From UBA2253 sp964646985 (lineage in GTDB: Bacteria; Bacillota_I; Bacilli_A; ML615J-28; CAG-698): 44,057 bases of DNA. The position numbers were made by a program, and so were the translations under genes. Positions 1 through 7,504 of the stretch are shown one piece after another. The first letter of the stretch is position 1. Each line of letters opens with the position of its first letter. The notes beneath the pieces were generated by a model, which searched no databases, was not told where the DNA came from, and saw nothing but the letters and a program-made list of their open reading frames with translations. Where the stretch lies: assembly GCA_964646985.1 (NCBI GenBank), contig CAZYFI010000006.1:1-44057 (forward strand). Reading direction: 5' to 3'.

Positions 1-84
1 GAAGGATGGGATCCAGATTGTTTTAATTCAGTACTTGGGGATACAATTACAGTTGGTCTTGTTTTTGAAGCAAGAGCATCTTAA
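1..84 (+). CDS. C-terminus of a TasA/camelysin-like secreted protein (partial)
   Basis: Only the last 27 codons are inside the window; the frame is open from base 1 to the TAA at 82-84. The peptide ends in ITVGLVFEARAS. The pattern W-x-P, then a short loop, then G-x-x-I-x-V-x-L-x-F-E-A at the very C-terminus is typical of TasA/camelysin-type proteins that are processed by SipW signal peptidase. The SipW-like genes immediately downstream support the assignment. A strong hairpin follows the stop, so this gene ends its own transcript. Whether it has an N-terminal SipW-type signal cannot be seen here. Confidence 0.6.
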   Translation, partial: EGWDPDCFNSVLGDTITVGLVFEARAS

Positions 85-120
85 TGGACAAGTTAAGTTT
101 TAATTTTGAAATCATTTAAG

Positions 121-153
121 ATGTCACAACTGTAGAAGTTGTGACATTTTTTC
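121..153 (+). terminator. Intrinsic terminator after the partial TasA-like gene
   Basis: A perfect 11-bp inverted repeat, ATGTCACAACT (121-131) against AGTTGTGACAT (137-147), encloses a 5-base loop and runs into a T-rich tract. It separates the upstream TasA-like gene from the signal peptidase operon. Confidence 0.88.
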
Positions 154-186
154 TTTATCTCATTTAAGTGAACAAAATTCAAAAAA

Positions 187-215
187 TTGTATAGATTATT
201 TTTTATTTATATGTT
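187..215 (+). promoter_or_regulatory. Possible promoter of the signal peptidase/AAA+ operon
   Basis: TTGTAT at 187-192 is followed 17 bases later by TATGTT (210-215). Both boxes are imperfect, but this is the only reasonable pair in the gap between the terminator and the gene at 261. A good ribosome binding site (AAGGAAAAGAGG, near 243-254) follows. I see no riboswitch-like structure here, unlike the second operon. Confidence 0.35.
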
Positions 216-260
216 ATCATTATTATAAAGTTATTCAATATAAGGAAAAGAGGCATATAA

Positions 261-992
261 ATGAAGGGACAATGTTCACCTAAAGTAAAAAAAGTTGTAA
301 AAATTGTATTAAATGTTTTATTTTATTCACTAATTGTGGTGCTTTTGTTGTTCTCAATTGCAAACATGAGAGTAAGAACGGAAGCCGACATCCCAAGCAT
401 TTTTGGAATGGGATTTTTAACAGTACAATCGAACTCCATGGATGGAAACAAAGAAGATTCTTTCCAAAAAGACGATTTGTTGATTGTCAATATCGCCAAT
501 GAAAAAGACTTGAGCGCTTTAAAAGTAGGCGATATTGTTACGTTCTGGGATACTGATCTAAGGGCTTTGAATACGCATAGAATTGTAGAAATAGATGGAG
601 ATTTCGTCTTTACCCAAGGTGATCGCGTGGTAATTGATCATCCTGATAAAGTATATGATCCAGATATTTTAGTAAACGATGAAAATTACTATGAATTAAT
701 GTCAAAAGATGAAGTTTTGGCTGTTCACAAATCAACATGGAATAACGCTGGAAAAACACTTAGTTTCTTACAATCTCCTGTTGGCTTTGCAGTATTTATC
801 GTGTTACCTACTTTCTTAGTTTTGGTTTATGAAGGAATCTTACTTGCAAGAAATATTCTTACAATAAATCGTTCCAAAATGGAAGCCAAACATCAAGAAG
901 AAATGAAAAAAGTCCAAGAAGAACTTGAAAATGAAAAAGCAGCTTTAAGGGCTAAAATCCTAGAAGAAATGAAACAAGAAGAAAAAAAATAA
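261..992 (+). CDS. sipW: SipW-like (ER-type) signal peptidase I with coiled-coil tail
   Basis: Membrane serine protease that removes signal peptides on the outer face of the membrane; SipW-type enzymes mature TasA-like fibre proteins. Residues 14-36 form a first membrane helix. The SNSM motif holds the probable nucleophile Ser59, the THRI motif holds His106 (the ER/archaeal-type general base in place of Lys), and QGD supplies Asp121. A second membrane helix lies near residues 172-196. The last ~40 residues (E/K-rich, from about 204) are a predicted coiled coil on the cytoplasmic side, which ordinary signal peptidases lack. The catalytic domain is otherwise divergent, with an insert between the Ser and His motifs. 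It is the first gene of a run with an AAA+ ATPase, a coiled-coil protein, a TasA-like protein and a second signal peptidase. Confidence 0.85.
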   Translation: MKGQCSPKVKKVVKIVLNVLFYSLIVVLLLFSIANMRVRTEADIPSIFGMGFLTVQSNSMDGNKEDSFQKDDLLIVNIANEKDLSALKVGDIVTFWDTDLRALNTHRIVEIDGDFVFTQGDRVVIDHPDKVYDPDILVNDENYYELMSKDEVLAVHKSTWNNAGKTLSFLQSPVGFAVFIVLPTFLVLVYEGILLARNILTINRSKMEAKHQEEMKKVQEELENEKAALRAKILEEMKQEEKK

Positions 993-1021
993 ACATTTAT
1001 TTTTGTTGAAAGGTTGAAGTT

Positions 1022-2566
1022 ATGGTAGAGTTTTCTCGATACTACATTAATTTCATAAGAGAATTTTTTGCGAATATCGGCTCGTTTTTCAAAACAATTT
1101 TTGAGGCGTTTGCCGATTTCTTTTTTAAGGATATCGTTCGCTATTTTGAAAACTTGATTAATGCAAGCAACAACTTTCATTTTTTGGATTGGGTTGCAAC
1201 TTTGGTTGTTATTATTATTAATTCAGGTTTGATTTTCTTTTTATTTTTACGTATTTTTCAATTTTTACGAAGATATGTTAAGTTTGTAAAAAAAGAAGTA
1301 GAAAAAGATGAATTGATGGAAGAAATAACGGCGCTTAATCAAAAAGCTGCTGAGTTGATTGATGAAAAAAATAAAATTCTTGCTATGAAAGTATCTAATT
1401 TAGGACTGAGTCCTAATCAAATCTCTGAAGACGATTTTTCAATGGATAAATTCAATCCTAAGCCAAAAGAACCTGTTGTGTCTAGGTTTGTAAAATTAAT
1501 CGCTGTTGATGAAGCCTATGCACAAACTGTGTCCACCATCAATATGCGTAGTAAAGATATGATTGGTTTAAAAGAGATGGTGCAAAGATTTATTCATTTT
1601 TCAGCTTCTCAGTTAAAGCTTTACTATGACAAAAAAATCATTGCTGCTTACTTTGCTGGTATGGCAACAACAAAGATTATTATATTAGAAGGTATATCTG
1701 GTACAGGTAAAACCTCTTTACCATATGCAATGGGTAAATTCTTTAGCCATGATGCAGCAATCGTTTCAGTTCAACCATCTTGGCGTGATCGTGCAGAAAT
1801 GATTGGTTACTTAAATGAATTTACGAAAAAGTTTAATGAATCTGATTTCTTAAAATCATTATATGAAACAACATATCGTGAAGATTTGAATTTCATCATC
1901 CTAGATGAAATGAATTTGGCGCGAATCGAATACTACTTTGCGGAATTCTTATCCATTTTGGAAATGCCAAATATCAATGAATGGAAGATTGACGTTACCC
2001 CAGATACGGTTTTGGGAGATCCAAAAAACCTTGTTAATGGGAAAATTTTAGTTCCTCAAAATGTTTGGTTTGTTGGTACTGCCAACAAAGATGACTCAAC
2101 ATTCACCATCACTGATAAAGTATATGACCGAGCCATTGCGATAGAAATGAATGAAAAAGCAGCTTATATTGATGCTCCACACACTGAAGCAGTGGAAATG
2201 AGTTATGAATATTTAGACAGTTTATTTAAAGCAGCTGAACAAGAAAATGCCATGTCACCAAAGACACTTGACAGTCTTTCTAAGTTAGATGATTTCATTG
2301 CTGCCAAGTTTAAAATTACATTTGGGAATCGTATTTTAAAACAGATCAAACAGTTTATTCCTGTTTATACTGCTTGTGGTGGTTCAGAATTAGAAGGTCT
2401 TGATTTTATGGTTGCCCGTAAAATCATTCGTAAATTTGAAGCATTAAATCTTCCTTTCTTACAAAATGAATTAGATCAATTGGTTGTTTTAATTGAAAAG
2501 TTGTTTGGCAAAAACACTTTTAATGATACATTAAAGTATATAGCTGAACTCAAGAAGAATTATTAA
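1022..2566 (+). CDS. Membrane-anchored McrB-type AAA+ ATPase
   Basis: The N-terminal ~55 residues are amphipathic and Phe-rich. A membrane helix at about 57-80 is followed by a coiled coil at about 90-122, a linker, and then an AAA+ domain from about 200. Walker A is GISGTGKTS (224-232). Walker B is FIILDEMNLAR (291-301), and the following YYFAEFLSILE is the McrB-family signature. Sensor 1 is Asn355 in VGTANKD, with Arg370 as a candidate arginine finger. McrB proteins are GTP/ATP-driven ring motors normally paired with the nuclease McrC. Here no McrC lies nearby, the protein carries a membrane anchor that McrB lacks, and it sits between secretion genes. A role as a motor or chaperone for the surface proteins is inference. 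Confidence 0.85.
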   Translation: MVEFSRYYINFIREFFANIGSFFKTIFEAFADFFFKDIVRYFENLINASNNFHFLDWVATLVVIIINSGLIFFLFLRIFQFLRRYVKFVKKEVEKDELMEEITALNQKAAELIDEKNKILAMKVSNLGLSPNQISEDDFSMDKFNPKPKEPVVSRFVKLIAVDEAYAQTVSTINMRSKDMIGLKEMVQRFIHFSASQLKLYYDKKIIAAYFAGMATTKIIILEGISGTGKTSLPYAMGKFFSHDAAIVSVQPSWRDRAEMIGYLNEFTKKFNESDFLKSLYETTYREDLNFIILDEMNLARIEYYFAEFLSILEMPNINEWKIDVTPDTVLGDPKNLVNGKILVPQNVWFVGTANKDDSTFTITDKVYDRAIAIEMNEKAAYIDAPHTEAVEMSYEYLDSLFKAAEQENAMSPKTLDSLSKLDDFIAAKFKITFGNRILKQIKQFIPVYTACGGSELEGLDFMVARKIIRKFEALNLPFLQNELDQLVVLIEKLFGKNTFNDTLKYIAELKKNY

Positions 2567-2581
2567 CAAGGATGATGAAAC

Positions 2582-4471
2582 ATGCGAAAAAATGATGAAT
2601 TAGATAAGTTTTATGCGGAAATAATCGCTTCTATAAAAGACTTGGAAACAAGTGCTGAATTCCCTGAATTCTTTTATAATGTTCTCTTAGCGGGAAAGAA
2701 TTCAATTTACCAAAAAGTAATCATGGAAACAAAGCATTTTGATGGAGAATGGATAACTACATTAGAGTCCTACTTTCCAAGTTTGGATCGAATTGTTAAA
2801 AATCCGAAATCAGCTTTAAAATATGAAGAAGAAATCGTGGCGATTGAGCGGGCAAAGAAAACTACTGGCGCGTCCATTCGCCATTTAGCATCTCATACGC
2901 AGTATATCAAAGAAATACGCGATGGCGATATGGTAATTCCTAAAAAGATCATGTCGACTTCTGCAGAACAAAATTTTGCAATTTATGAAAATCGTTTTAT
3001 CAAGACTTTGATTGAACGATTGGCATCGTTTGTACAGAATCGTTATGAAGTGATTAAGTCAAACTATGAATCATTTCAAAGGAATCATATTAATTTTAAA
3101 AGCAATTTTGCAATTGAAGAATCTAATATTGATATGGACATCAATCTTGTCATAAAAAGAAATTTAGATGATGATAAGATTAATGCGCACAATTTAGATC
3201 TTCTGAAACGAGCTGAATTTTTAAATAATTTGGTTGGAGGATTCCGCAATTCGCCTTTCATGCAACTCATGAAAGATGCAAAAAAAGTCATTCCCCCAAT
3301 TATGAAAACCAATATCATCTTAAAAAATGCTGATTTTAAGAATGCCTATACTTTATGGCTGTTTTTAGATCGATATACTATTTTAGGTTTTGATAATGAA
3401 GTTGCTGAGAAAAATTTAACTATTTCCAAACGTTATTTGAAAAATGTCTATCGTTTGGCGTTGATGACCTATTCCACAATTGTCTTTAATCAACAAAGTC
3501 GTTCTGAAGATTATCGTAAACTTGATTTGGTGAAGTATACGAAAAAAGGGACGCGGATTGCCAAAACAAATGTAGATGATGTTGTTACGAACCCTGATGC
3601 CATTAAAATGGAAGACAATGCAATTAATCAATATTATCTTGATCAAAATAAAAAAGTCTTTAAAAAGCGCATGGAAGAAATTTTAGCAGAAAATGTTAGT
3701 TACGATGTAGCATTAAGAAGAGCTTTAAATCAAACCATTGATATTACCAATGCTTTGTACCAATCTGTATTTGAACTTGAAGAAGAAGAAGACATCTTTA
3801 AAATGCTCATAAAAGAAGTTGATTTAAATGAAAAACTTCTTGATGCAAAGAATAAAGCAAGAATCGCTAGAATCATTCGTGAAACCAAAGAAGTTGACTA
3901 CAATAAAGCCATTCGCCTTGAAAAGAAATTGATGGCGGATATTGATTCTTATAACAGCAAATTGATTACACAAGAGCGAAAACAAGCAAAAGAAGAAATC
4001 AAAGCTGAACGCATTGCTTTGATGCAAAAAGAACGTCAACGAGCCAAAGCCAATATTAAGATATTGGAACAAGAATTATTGGCTGTTCAGAAAAATAAGA
4101 TGGCATTATTAAAACAACAAAGAGATATCAACCAAAAGTTGAAAGACAAAGAAAAAGAAATCGCGAAAGCAAAACAAGAATTATTGCGTAAAGAAAAACA
4201 AAAGGCAATGGAATATCGCAATAAAGAATTGGCTAAGCTACGTGAACGTGAACAAAAAGCTGCCGAGCGTGCTGCTTTACGTGAACAAAAGATGATGGAA
4301 AAACAAAAAGCACAACTCAAAGCCAAAGAAGCACAACTTGAGTTACGTGCGAAAAAGAAATTGGAAGCTGAACTTGCGAAAATAAAGGCAAGAGAACAAG
4401 CTTTGATTGAAAAAGAAAAAGCAAAACAAAGTAATAAAGTTTTATCGAAAGATGATTATCAAAATATTTAA
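2582..4471 (+). CDS. DUF2357-like protein with long C-terminal coiled coil
   Basis: A 629-residue cytoplasmic protein without signal peptide or membrane segment. The N-terminal ~390 residues look globular. Around residues 124-146 they contain a TSAEQNFAIYENRF-type motif like that of DUF2357 proteins, which often accompany McrB-type ATPases as the N-terminal part of McrC-like partners. From about residue 412 to the end it is almost pure E/K/Q/A coiled coil (roughly 215 residues). I see no PD-(D/E)xK nuclease motif, so this is probably the partner of the ATPase encoded 15 bases upstream, acting structurally instead of as a restriction nuclease. The DUF2357 assignment rests on motif recognition only. 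Confidence 0.6.
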   Translation: MRKNDELDKFYAEIIASIKDLETSAEFPEFFYNVLLAGKNSIYQKVIMETKHFDGEWITTLESYFPSLDRIVKNPKSALKYEEEIVAIERAKKTTGASIRHLASHTQYIKEIRDGDMVIPKKIMSTSAEQNFAIYENRFIKTLIERLASFVQNRYEVIKSNYESFQRNHINFKSNFAIEESNIDMDINLVIKRNLDDDKINAHNLDLLKRAEFLNNLVGGFRNSPFMQLMKDAKKVIPPIMKTNIILKNADFKNAYTLWLFLDRYTILGFDNEVAEKNLTISKRYLKNVYRLALMTYSTIVFNQQSRSEDYRKLDLVKYTKKGTRIAKTNVDDVVTNPDAIKMEDNAINQYYLDQNKKVFKKRMEEILAENVSYDVALRRALNQTIDITNALYQSVFELEEEEDIFKMLIKEVDLNEKLLDAKNKARIARIIRETKEVDYNKAIRLEKKLMADIDSYNSKLITQERKQAKEEIKAERIALMQKERQRAKANIKILEQELLAVQKNKMALLKQQRDINQKLKDKEKEIAKAKQELLRKEKQKAMEYRNKELAKLREREQKAAERAALREQKMMEKQKAQLKAKEAQLELRAKKKLEAELAKIKAREQALIEKEKAKQSNKVLSKDDYQNI

Positions 4472-4496
4472 ATCTTAAAGAAAGCAGGTGAAATCA

Positions 4497-5273
4497 ATGG
4501 GCAATTTCATAAGCAATGAACCTAAGAAACTGATACTAGTATCGATTAGCAGTTTTGTTGTTGCCTTATTGATGCTTGTTTCTGTTGGCTTTGCTTGGAT
4601 TACTTTATCAAATAAAGCCTCTGGATCTTTTGTTTCTTCGGTAGGCAATGTTGATGCTGATTTTGCATTCTACGTTTATTTAGATGAATCAAAAAATGGC
4701 AGTACGAATCCTACGATTGCCAATGAATGTGCATCGAGTAGTGGTGATGGATGTTATTATCTTATTGAAAATACAAGTACTCCACTAACTGAGCCAGTTT
4801 ACTTATTTGGTGGTGCAAACAAAGTATTTCCGAATGATAAATTCTCTTTTGCTATTCGTGTTACAAATATAGGTGATTTTGATTCCTATCTTACATTAGA
4901 TTTCCTTGATTTAATATCACAAGGATTTGATATTACTGATAACAAAATTCAAGTAGCATTTTCTTATGAAGTGACGAAAATCACTTACTTGGTAAGTGGG
5001 GTAGAATCTAGTGATATCAAATCGAGTTTAGGAATTATTCTTCATCAAGACCATTTCACAAAAGAAAATGATGAAAGATATCATTTAGTAGAAAGCGTCC
5101 CAATTAGCAGTGATGATGAAAACACCAAAACGGTCATTGTATATTTTGATATCTACTTTGATCCTCTTGTTTTTGGTTATACATTATTAGGACAACCAAT
5201 GAATAATAGCAATGCTTTTGAAAATCAATTATTTACCATTTCAAAACTTGCCGTTATTTTAACCAAACAATAA
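4497..5273 (+). CDS. TasA/camelysin-like surface protein
   Basis: Predicted exported protein of about 258 residues. The start chosen is ATG 4497, because the AGGTGA ribosome binding site (4486-4491) lies six bases upstream; the in-frame GTG at 4488 lies inside that site. Residues ~10-34 form the hydrophobic signal, followed by FAWITLSNKASG and a segment ending in DFAFYVY. This is the arrangement of SipW substrates of the TasA/camelysin family (hydrophobic core, F-A-W, then S-x-x-A-x-G). The mature part is Ser/Asp-rich beta-type sequence with Cys78 and Cys86, which could form a disulfide. The next gene is a SipW-like peptidase, the classical pairing. Confidence 0.75.
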   Translation: MGNFISNEPKKLILVSISSFVVALLMLVSVGFAWITLSNKASGSFVSSVGNVDADFAFYVYLDESKNGSTNPTIANECASSSGDGCYYLIENTSTPLTEPVYLFGGANKVFPNDKFSFAIRVTNIGDFDSYLTLDFLDLISQGFDITDNKIQVAFSYEVTKITYLVSGVESSDIKSSLGIILHQDHFTKENDERYHLVESVPISSDDENTKTVIVYFDIYFDPLVFGYTLLGQPMNNSNAFENQLFTISKLAVILTKQ

Positions 5274-5337
5274 TCACAAAGAGCAAAAACGACTCGAATG
5301 ATTATATGATTATAATGGGGTTGTTTTGAGGTTTAAA

Positions 5338-5961
5338 ATGATTAAAAAAATATTTGTAGGTATTGTTTCTGGATTCTCAATATTGCTATTTTTCATTGCA
5401 ATTTTTGTGCTAATTATTGGCAGTATTCAATATAATAATAAAAAATTAATCCAATTGTTTGGTTATTCATATTCTGTTGTAGCAACTGATTCCATGGAAC
5501 CAACCATCATGATTGGTGAAATTATCATTGCGAAAGCAATTCCTTATGAAGATGTCAATGATCGTGATATTATTGTGTTTTTTTCCAATGAGCATCAAGT
5601 ATATTTTGTTCATCGAATTAATCGCATTTTAGATAACGGTGATTTTGAAACCAAGGGAGATAATCCCGAAGCACCTATTGATAGCGCCCCTGTCACAAGG
5701 GACAATTACTTTGGCGTTGTGGTACAACACGGTAATTTCTTGAATGTTGGTGATTTGATTTTAAAATACCGTGGGTTGGTATTTGGAATTATGATTATTT
5801 TGTTTTTAGTCATCATTGTTCAAGAAGCAATCAATATCATGAAACATTTGAATGAAAAAAACAAACAAGAATTAGAATTGAAGTTGCAAGAAGAAAAAAC
5901 AAAAATATTAGAACAAGAAGAAAAACGGATTCGAGAAGAATTCAAAAATAAAACCAGCTAA
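5338..5961 (+). CDS. sipW: SipW-like (ER-type) signal peptidase I, second copy
   Basis: Closer to canonical SipW than the copy at 261. ATG 5338 is chosen because GAGG at 5328-5331 is correctly spaced; the TTG at 5326 overlaps it. Residues ~8-30 are a membrane helix. Catalytic motifs are TDSMEPT (Ser52), FVHRINR (His92) and TKGDNPE (Asp108). A second membrane helix lies near 146-168, and the last ~37 residues are an E/K/Q coiled coil that would sit in the cytoplasm. It probably cleaves the TasA-like proteins encoded on both sides. Two SipW-like enzymes in one locus, each with a coiled-coil tail, is unusual. The 64-base gap before it contains a TATAAT at 5311-5316 without a convincing -35 box. 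Confidence 0.9.
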   Translation: MIKKIFVGIVSGFSILLFFIAIFVLIIGSIQYNNKKLIQLFGYSYSVVATDSMEPTIMIGEIIIAKAIPYEDVNDRDIIVFFSNEHQVYFVHRINRILDNGDFETKGDNPEAPIDSAPVTRDNYFGVVVQHGNFLNVGDLILKYRGLVFGIMIILFLVIIVQEAINIMKHLNEKNKQELELKLQEEKTKILEQEEKRIREEFKNKTS

Positions 5962-6003
5962 GAAAGTTTCAGATTAAAGCAATCACACCAAGCAAAAAAA
6001 TGT

Positions 6004-6032
6004 TTGACAACTTTTGGTTTTGGTGCTACAAT
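6004..6032 (+). promoter_or_regulatory. Consensus promoter of the riboswitch-controlled operon
   Basis: TTGACA (6004-6009), a 17-base spacer and TACAAT (6027-6032) form one of the best sigma-A promoters in the window. Transcription would start near 6039, just before the c-di-GMP aptamer. Confidence 0.9.
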
Positions 6033-6046
6033 AAATTATAAATAAA

Positions 6047-6110
6047 GGCAAAGCTAGTGAAAATTAGCGACGCAAAGCTAAAGGGCCTCGAAAACGTGGT
6101 AGCCAGTTGC
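6047..6110 (+). ncRNA. c-di-GMP-I riboswitch (GEMM-I aptamer)
   Basis: The sequence has the conserved GEMM-I elements in order. GGCAAAGC is at 6047-6054, and a P1b stem GCTAGT/ATTAGC is capped by a GAAA tetraloop (6053-6068). The joining segment GACGCAAAGC is at 6069-6078, the GGGCCT receptor strand at 6083-6088, and GGTAGCCAGTTGC at 6098-6110. It lies just downstream of a consensus promoter and just upstream of three exported-protein genes. The 3' strand (6100-6110) is also the left arm of the following terminator, so ligand binding should hold that strand in the aptamer and prevent termination, making this an ON switch. The aptamer call is from conserved sequence; the ON logic is inferred from the overlap. 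Confidence 0.93.
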
Positions 6111-6146
6111 ATTATTCAAAATGTAATTGGCTATTTTTATTTTTTT
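6100..6146 (+). terminator. Riboswitch expression platform: intrinsic terminator
   Basis: A 14-bp stem pairs TAGCCAGTTGCATT (6100-6113) with AATGTAATTGGCTA (6120-6133), including two G-U pairs. It has a 6-base loop and is followed by T5-A-T7 (6134-6146). Because the left arm is part of the GEMM-I aptamer, the two structures are mutually exclusive. Confidence 0.9.
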
Positions 6147-6158
6147 AGAGAGGAATTT

Positions 6159-6818
6159 ATGAAGAAAACATACTTGATACTTATGTCCTCGATTATGATA
6201 GTAACTTTCATGATGTTGTTAGCAACGGTTGTTTTCGCATGGTTTTTAGCTATGCGTGGTAAATCGTTTGCTGCGTTTGAAAGTGGACAAATCATTGTTG
6301 ATGTTTCTATCGATGAAGCCCTCATAACGGAAACCATCAACATTGCTGATCTTGCCTTTGTGGATTTTAGTAGCGATATTATTATAAATGAAGATGGCGT
6401 ATTAAATAAATTAGCATCAACAAGTTTTATTCAGATAACCAACGATGCACTTTCTAGTGATGTAAAAAACATCATAACATTGCAAAACCAAAGTGATGGT
6501 TTGTTTTATCTTTTATATTATGAAGGAAAAAACCTTGATAGCTCCCTTAAAAACCAAGATGTAGATTGGTATAGCATCATAACCACAACAATTGGCTCAG
6601 AAGTAAACGAAATGACGCAAAGATCACTTCTCAATGATTACAATGCTTTTGTATTGACTTCCATTTCTAATGTTATGCTCAGCCCTGGTGATTACATTTC
6701 ATTACAAATCGCCATATGGGGTGATTATGATATGTTACTTGATGCAAGTACTTACTTAACTGATTCATACAGCTTGCAAATTTCAATTGCTACAACGCAA
6801 TGGGAAGGAGCGTTATAA
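6159..6818 (+). CDS. TasA-like exported protein, first gene under the riboswitch
   Basis: 219 residues from ATG 6159, placed 12 bases after the terminator U-tract and behind GAGAGG (6148-6153). An upstream in-frame start at 6057 would lie inside the riboswitch and is rejected. Residues ~5-27 are a hydrophobic signal ending in VFAWFLAM, then GKSFAAFESG, which resembles the SipW-cleaved TasA/camelysin N-terminus. The rest is Asp/Ser/Thr-rich with beta-strand character, without cysteines or an anchor. It is probably a fibre subunit or a minor pilus-like component processed by the SipW-like enzymes upstream. It directly abuts the next gene. Confidence 0.65.
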   Translation: MKKTYLILMSSIMIVTFMMLLATVVFAWFLAMRGKSFAAFESGQIIVDVSIDEALITETINIADLAFVDFSSDIIINEDGVLNKLASTSFIQITNDALSSDVKNIITLQNQSDGLFYLLYYEGKNLDSSLKNQDVDWYSIITTTIGSEVNEMTQRSLLNDYNAFVLTSISNVMLSPGDYISLQIAIWGDYDMLLDASTYLTDSYSLQISIATTQWEGAL

Positions 6819-7490
6819 ATGAAAAAATCAATTTATAAAGGACTTCTTGCTTTGTTTACCGTATTTGTTGTAGCATTTATAACGATTTCATTAACTTATT
6901 CTTGGTTTATCAAATCCAATGATTCTACGTTTGTCATCGATACCGGTGAATTTGCATCAACAATGGCCGTAAGCTTTAATGATCAAGTGATTGATCAAAG
7001 TAGTCCTTATTATGATGATGCAAAAAAAGTCATTATTGTGGATGCTGGGAATCCCTCTAATACCAATAATATTACGAAATTATCCGTCGATCTCACCATT
7101 ACACCAATGGTAACAGCTCGTTTTCGCATTAAAATTCAAGATGAGTGGCGACTGAAGCGCACTTATTATGCGCTAGGTTCTATTATTGAAGAGGCCATTT
7201 CTCATGAGAATGGGGCGATTATTCCTGGTGATGTTGATTATCCTTTTACCATTGCAAATATTGAAAACTATACTTTTGATGCTGCAAGTGGTTATTTCTA
7301 TTATAACTTGTTGCTAGAAAAAGGAACTACATACCAAATCACCTTTATCACTTCAGGAGCGAACCGTCCCGTGTTTTCTAACTCTGTTTTTTATGAAGAA
7401 TGTATTGTTTATTTGGATTTTATTGTTGATATTGTTCAAGCAAATCGTTTTTCTGAAGTGTGGGGTATTGGTTCCGATTACTTTGATTAA
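6819..7490 (+). CDS. TasA-like exported protein
   Basis: 223 residues. The start codon follows the preceding stop with no gap, so translation is probably coupled; GGGAAGGAG just upstream is the ribosome binding site. A signal-anchor helix at about 8-29 ends in SLTYSWFIKSNDSTF, again the hydrophobic-Y/F-x-W-F pattern of SipW substrates. The mature part ends in YLDFIVDIVQANRF, resembling the final strand of TasA-like folds. It is a paralogue in type, but not in close sequence, of the proteins at 4497 and 6159. Its role in the same surface structure is inferred from context. Confidence 0.65.
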   Translation: MKKSIYKGLLALFTVFVVAFITISLTYSWFIKSNDSTFVIDTGEFASTMAVSFNDQVIDQSSPYYDDAKKVIIVDAGNPSNTNNITKLSVDLTITPMVTARFRIKIQDEWRLKRTYYALGSIIEEAISHENGAIIPGDVDYPFTIANIENYTFDAASGYFYYNLLLEKGTTYQITFITSGANRPVFSNSVFYEECIVYLDFIVDIVQANRFSEVWGIGSDYFD

Positions 7491-7504
7491 AGAAAGGTAA
7501 GCAT

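Noticed and set aside
1022..4471. Type IV McrBC restriction system
   Set aside because: The second protein lacks a visible nuclease motif and the ATPase has a membrane helix; the neighbours are secretion genes.
3800..4471. Repeat array or low-complexity DNA
   Set aside because: The repetitiveness comes from codons for Glu, Lys, Gln and Ala in a coiled coil; there is no constant DNA repeat unit.
6057..6158. N-terminal extension of the TasA-like gene starting at 6057
   Set aside because: These bases are the c-di-GMP riboswitch and its terminator; ATG 6159 has a proper ribosome binding site and begins a typical signal sequence.
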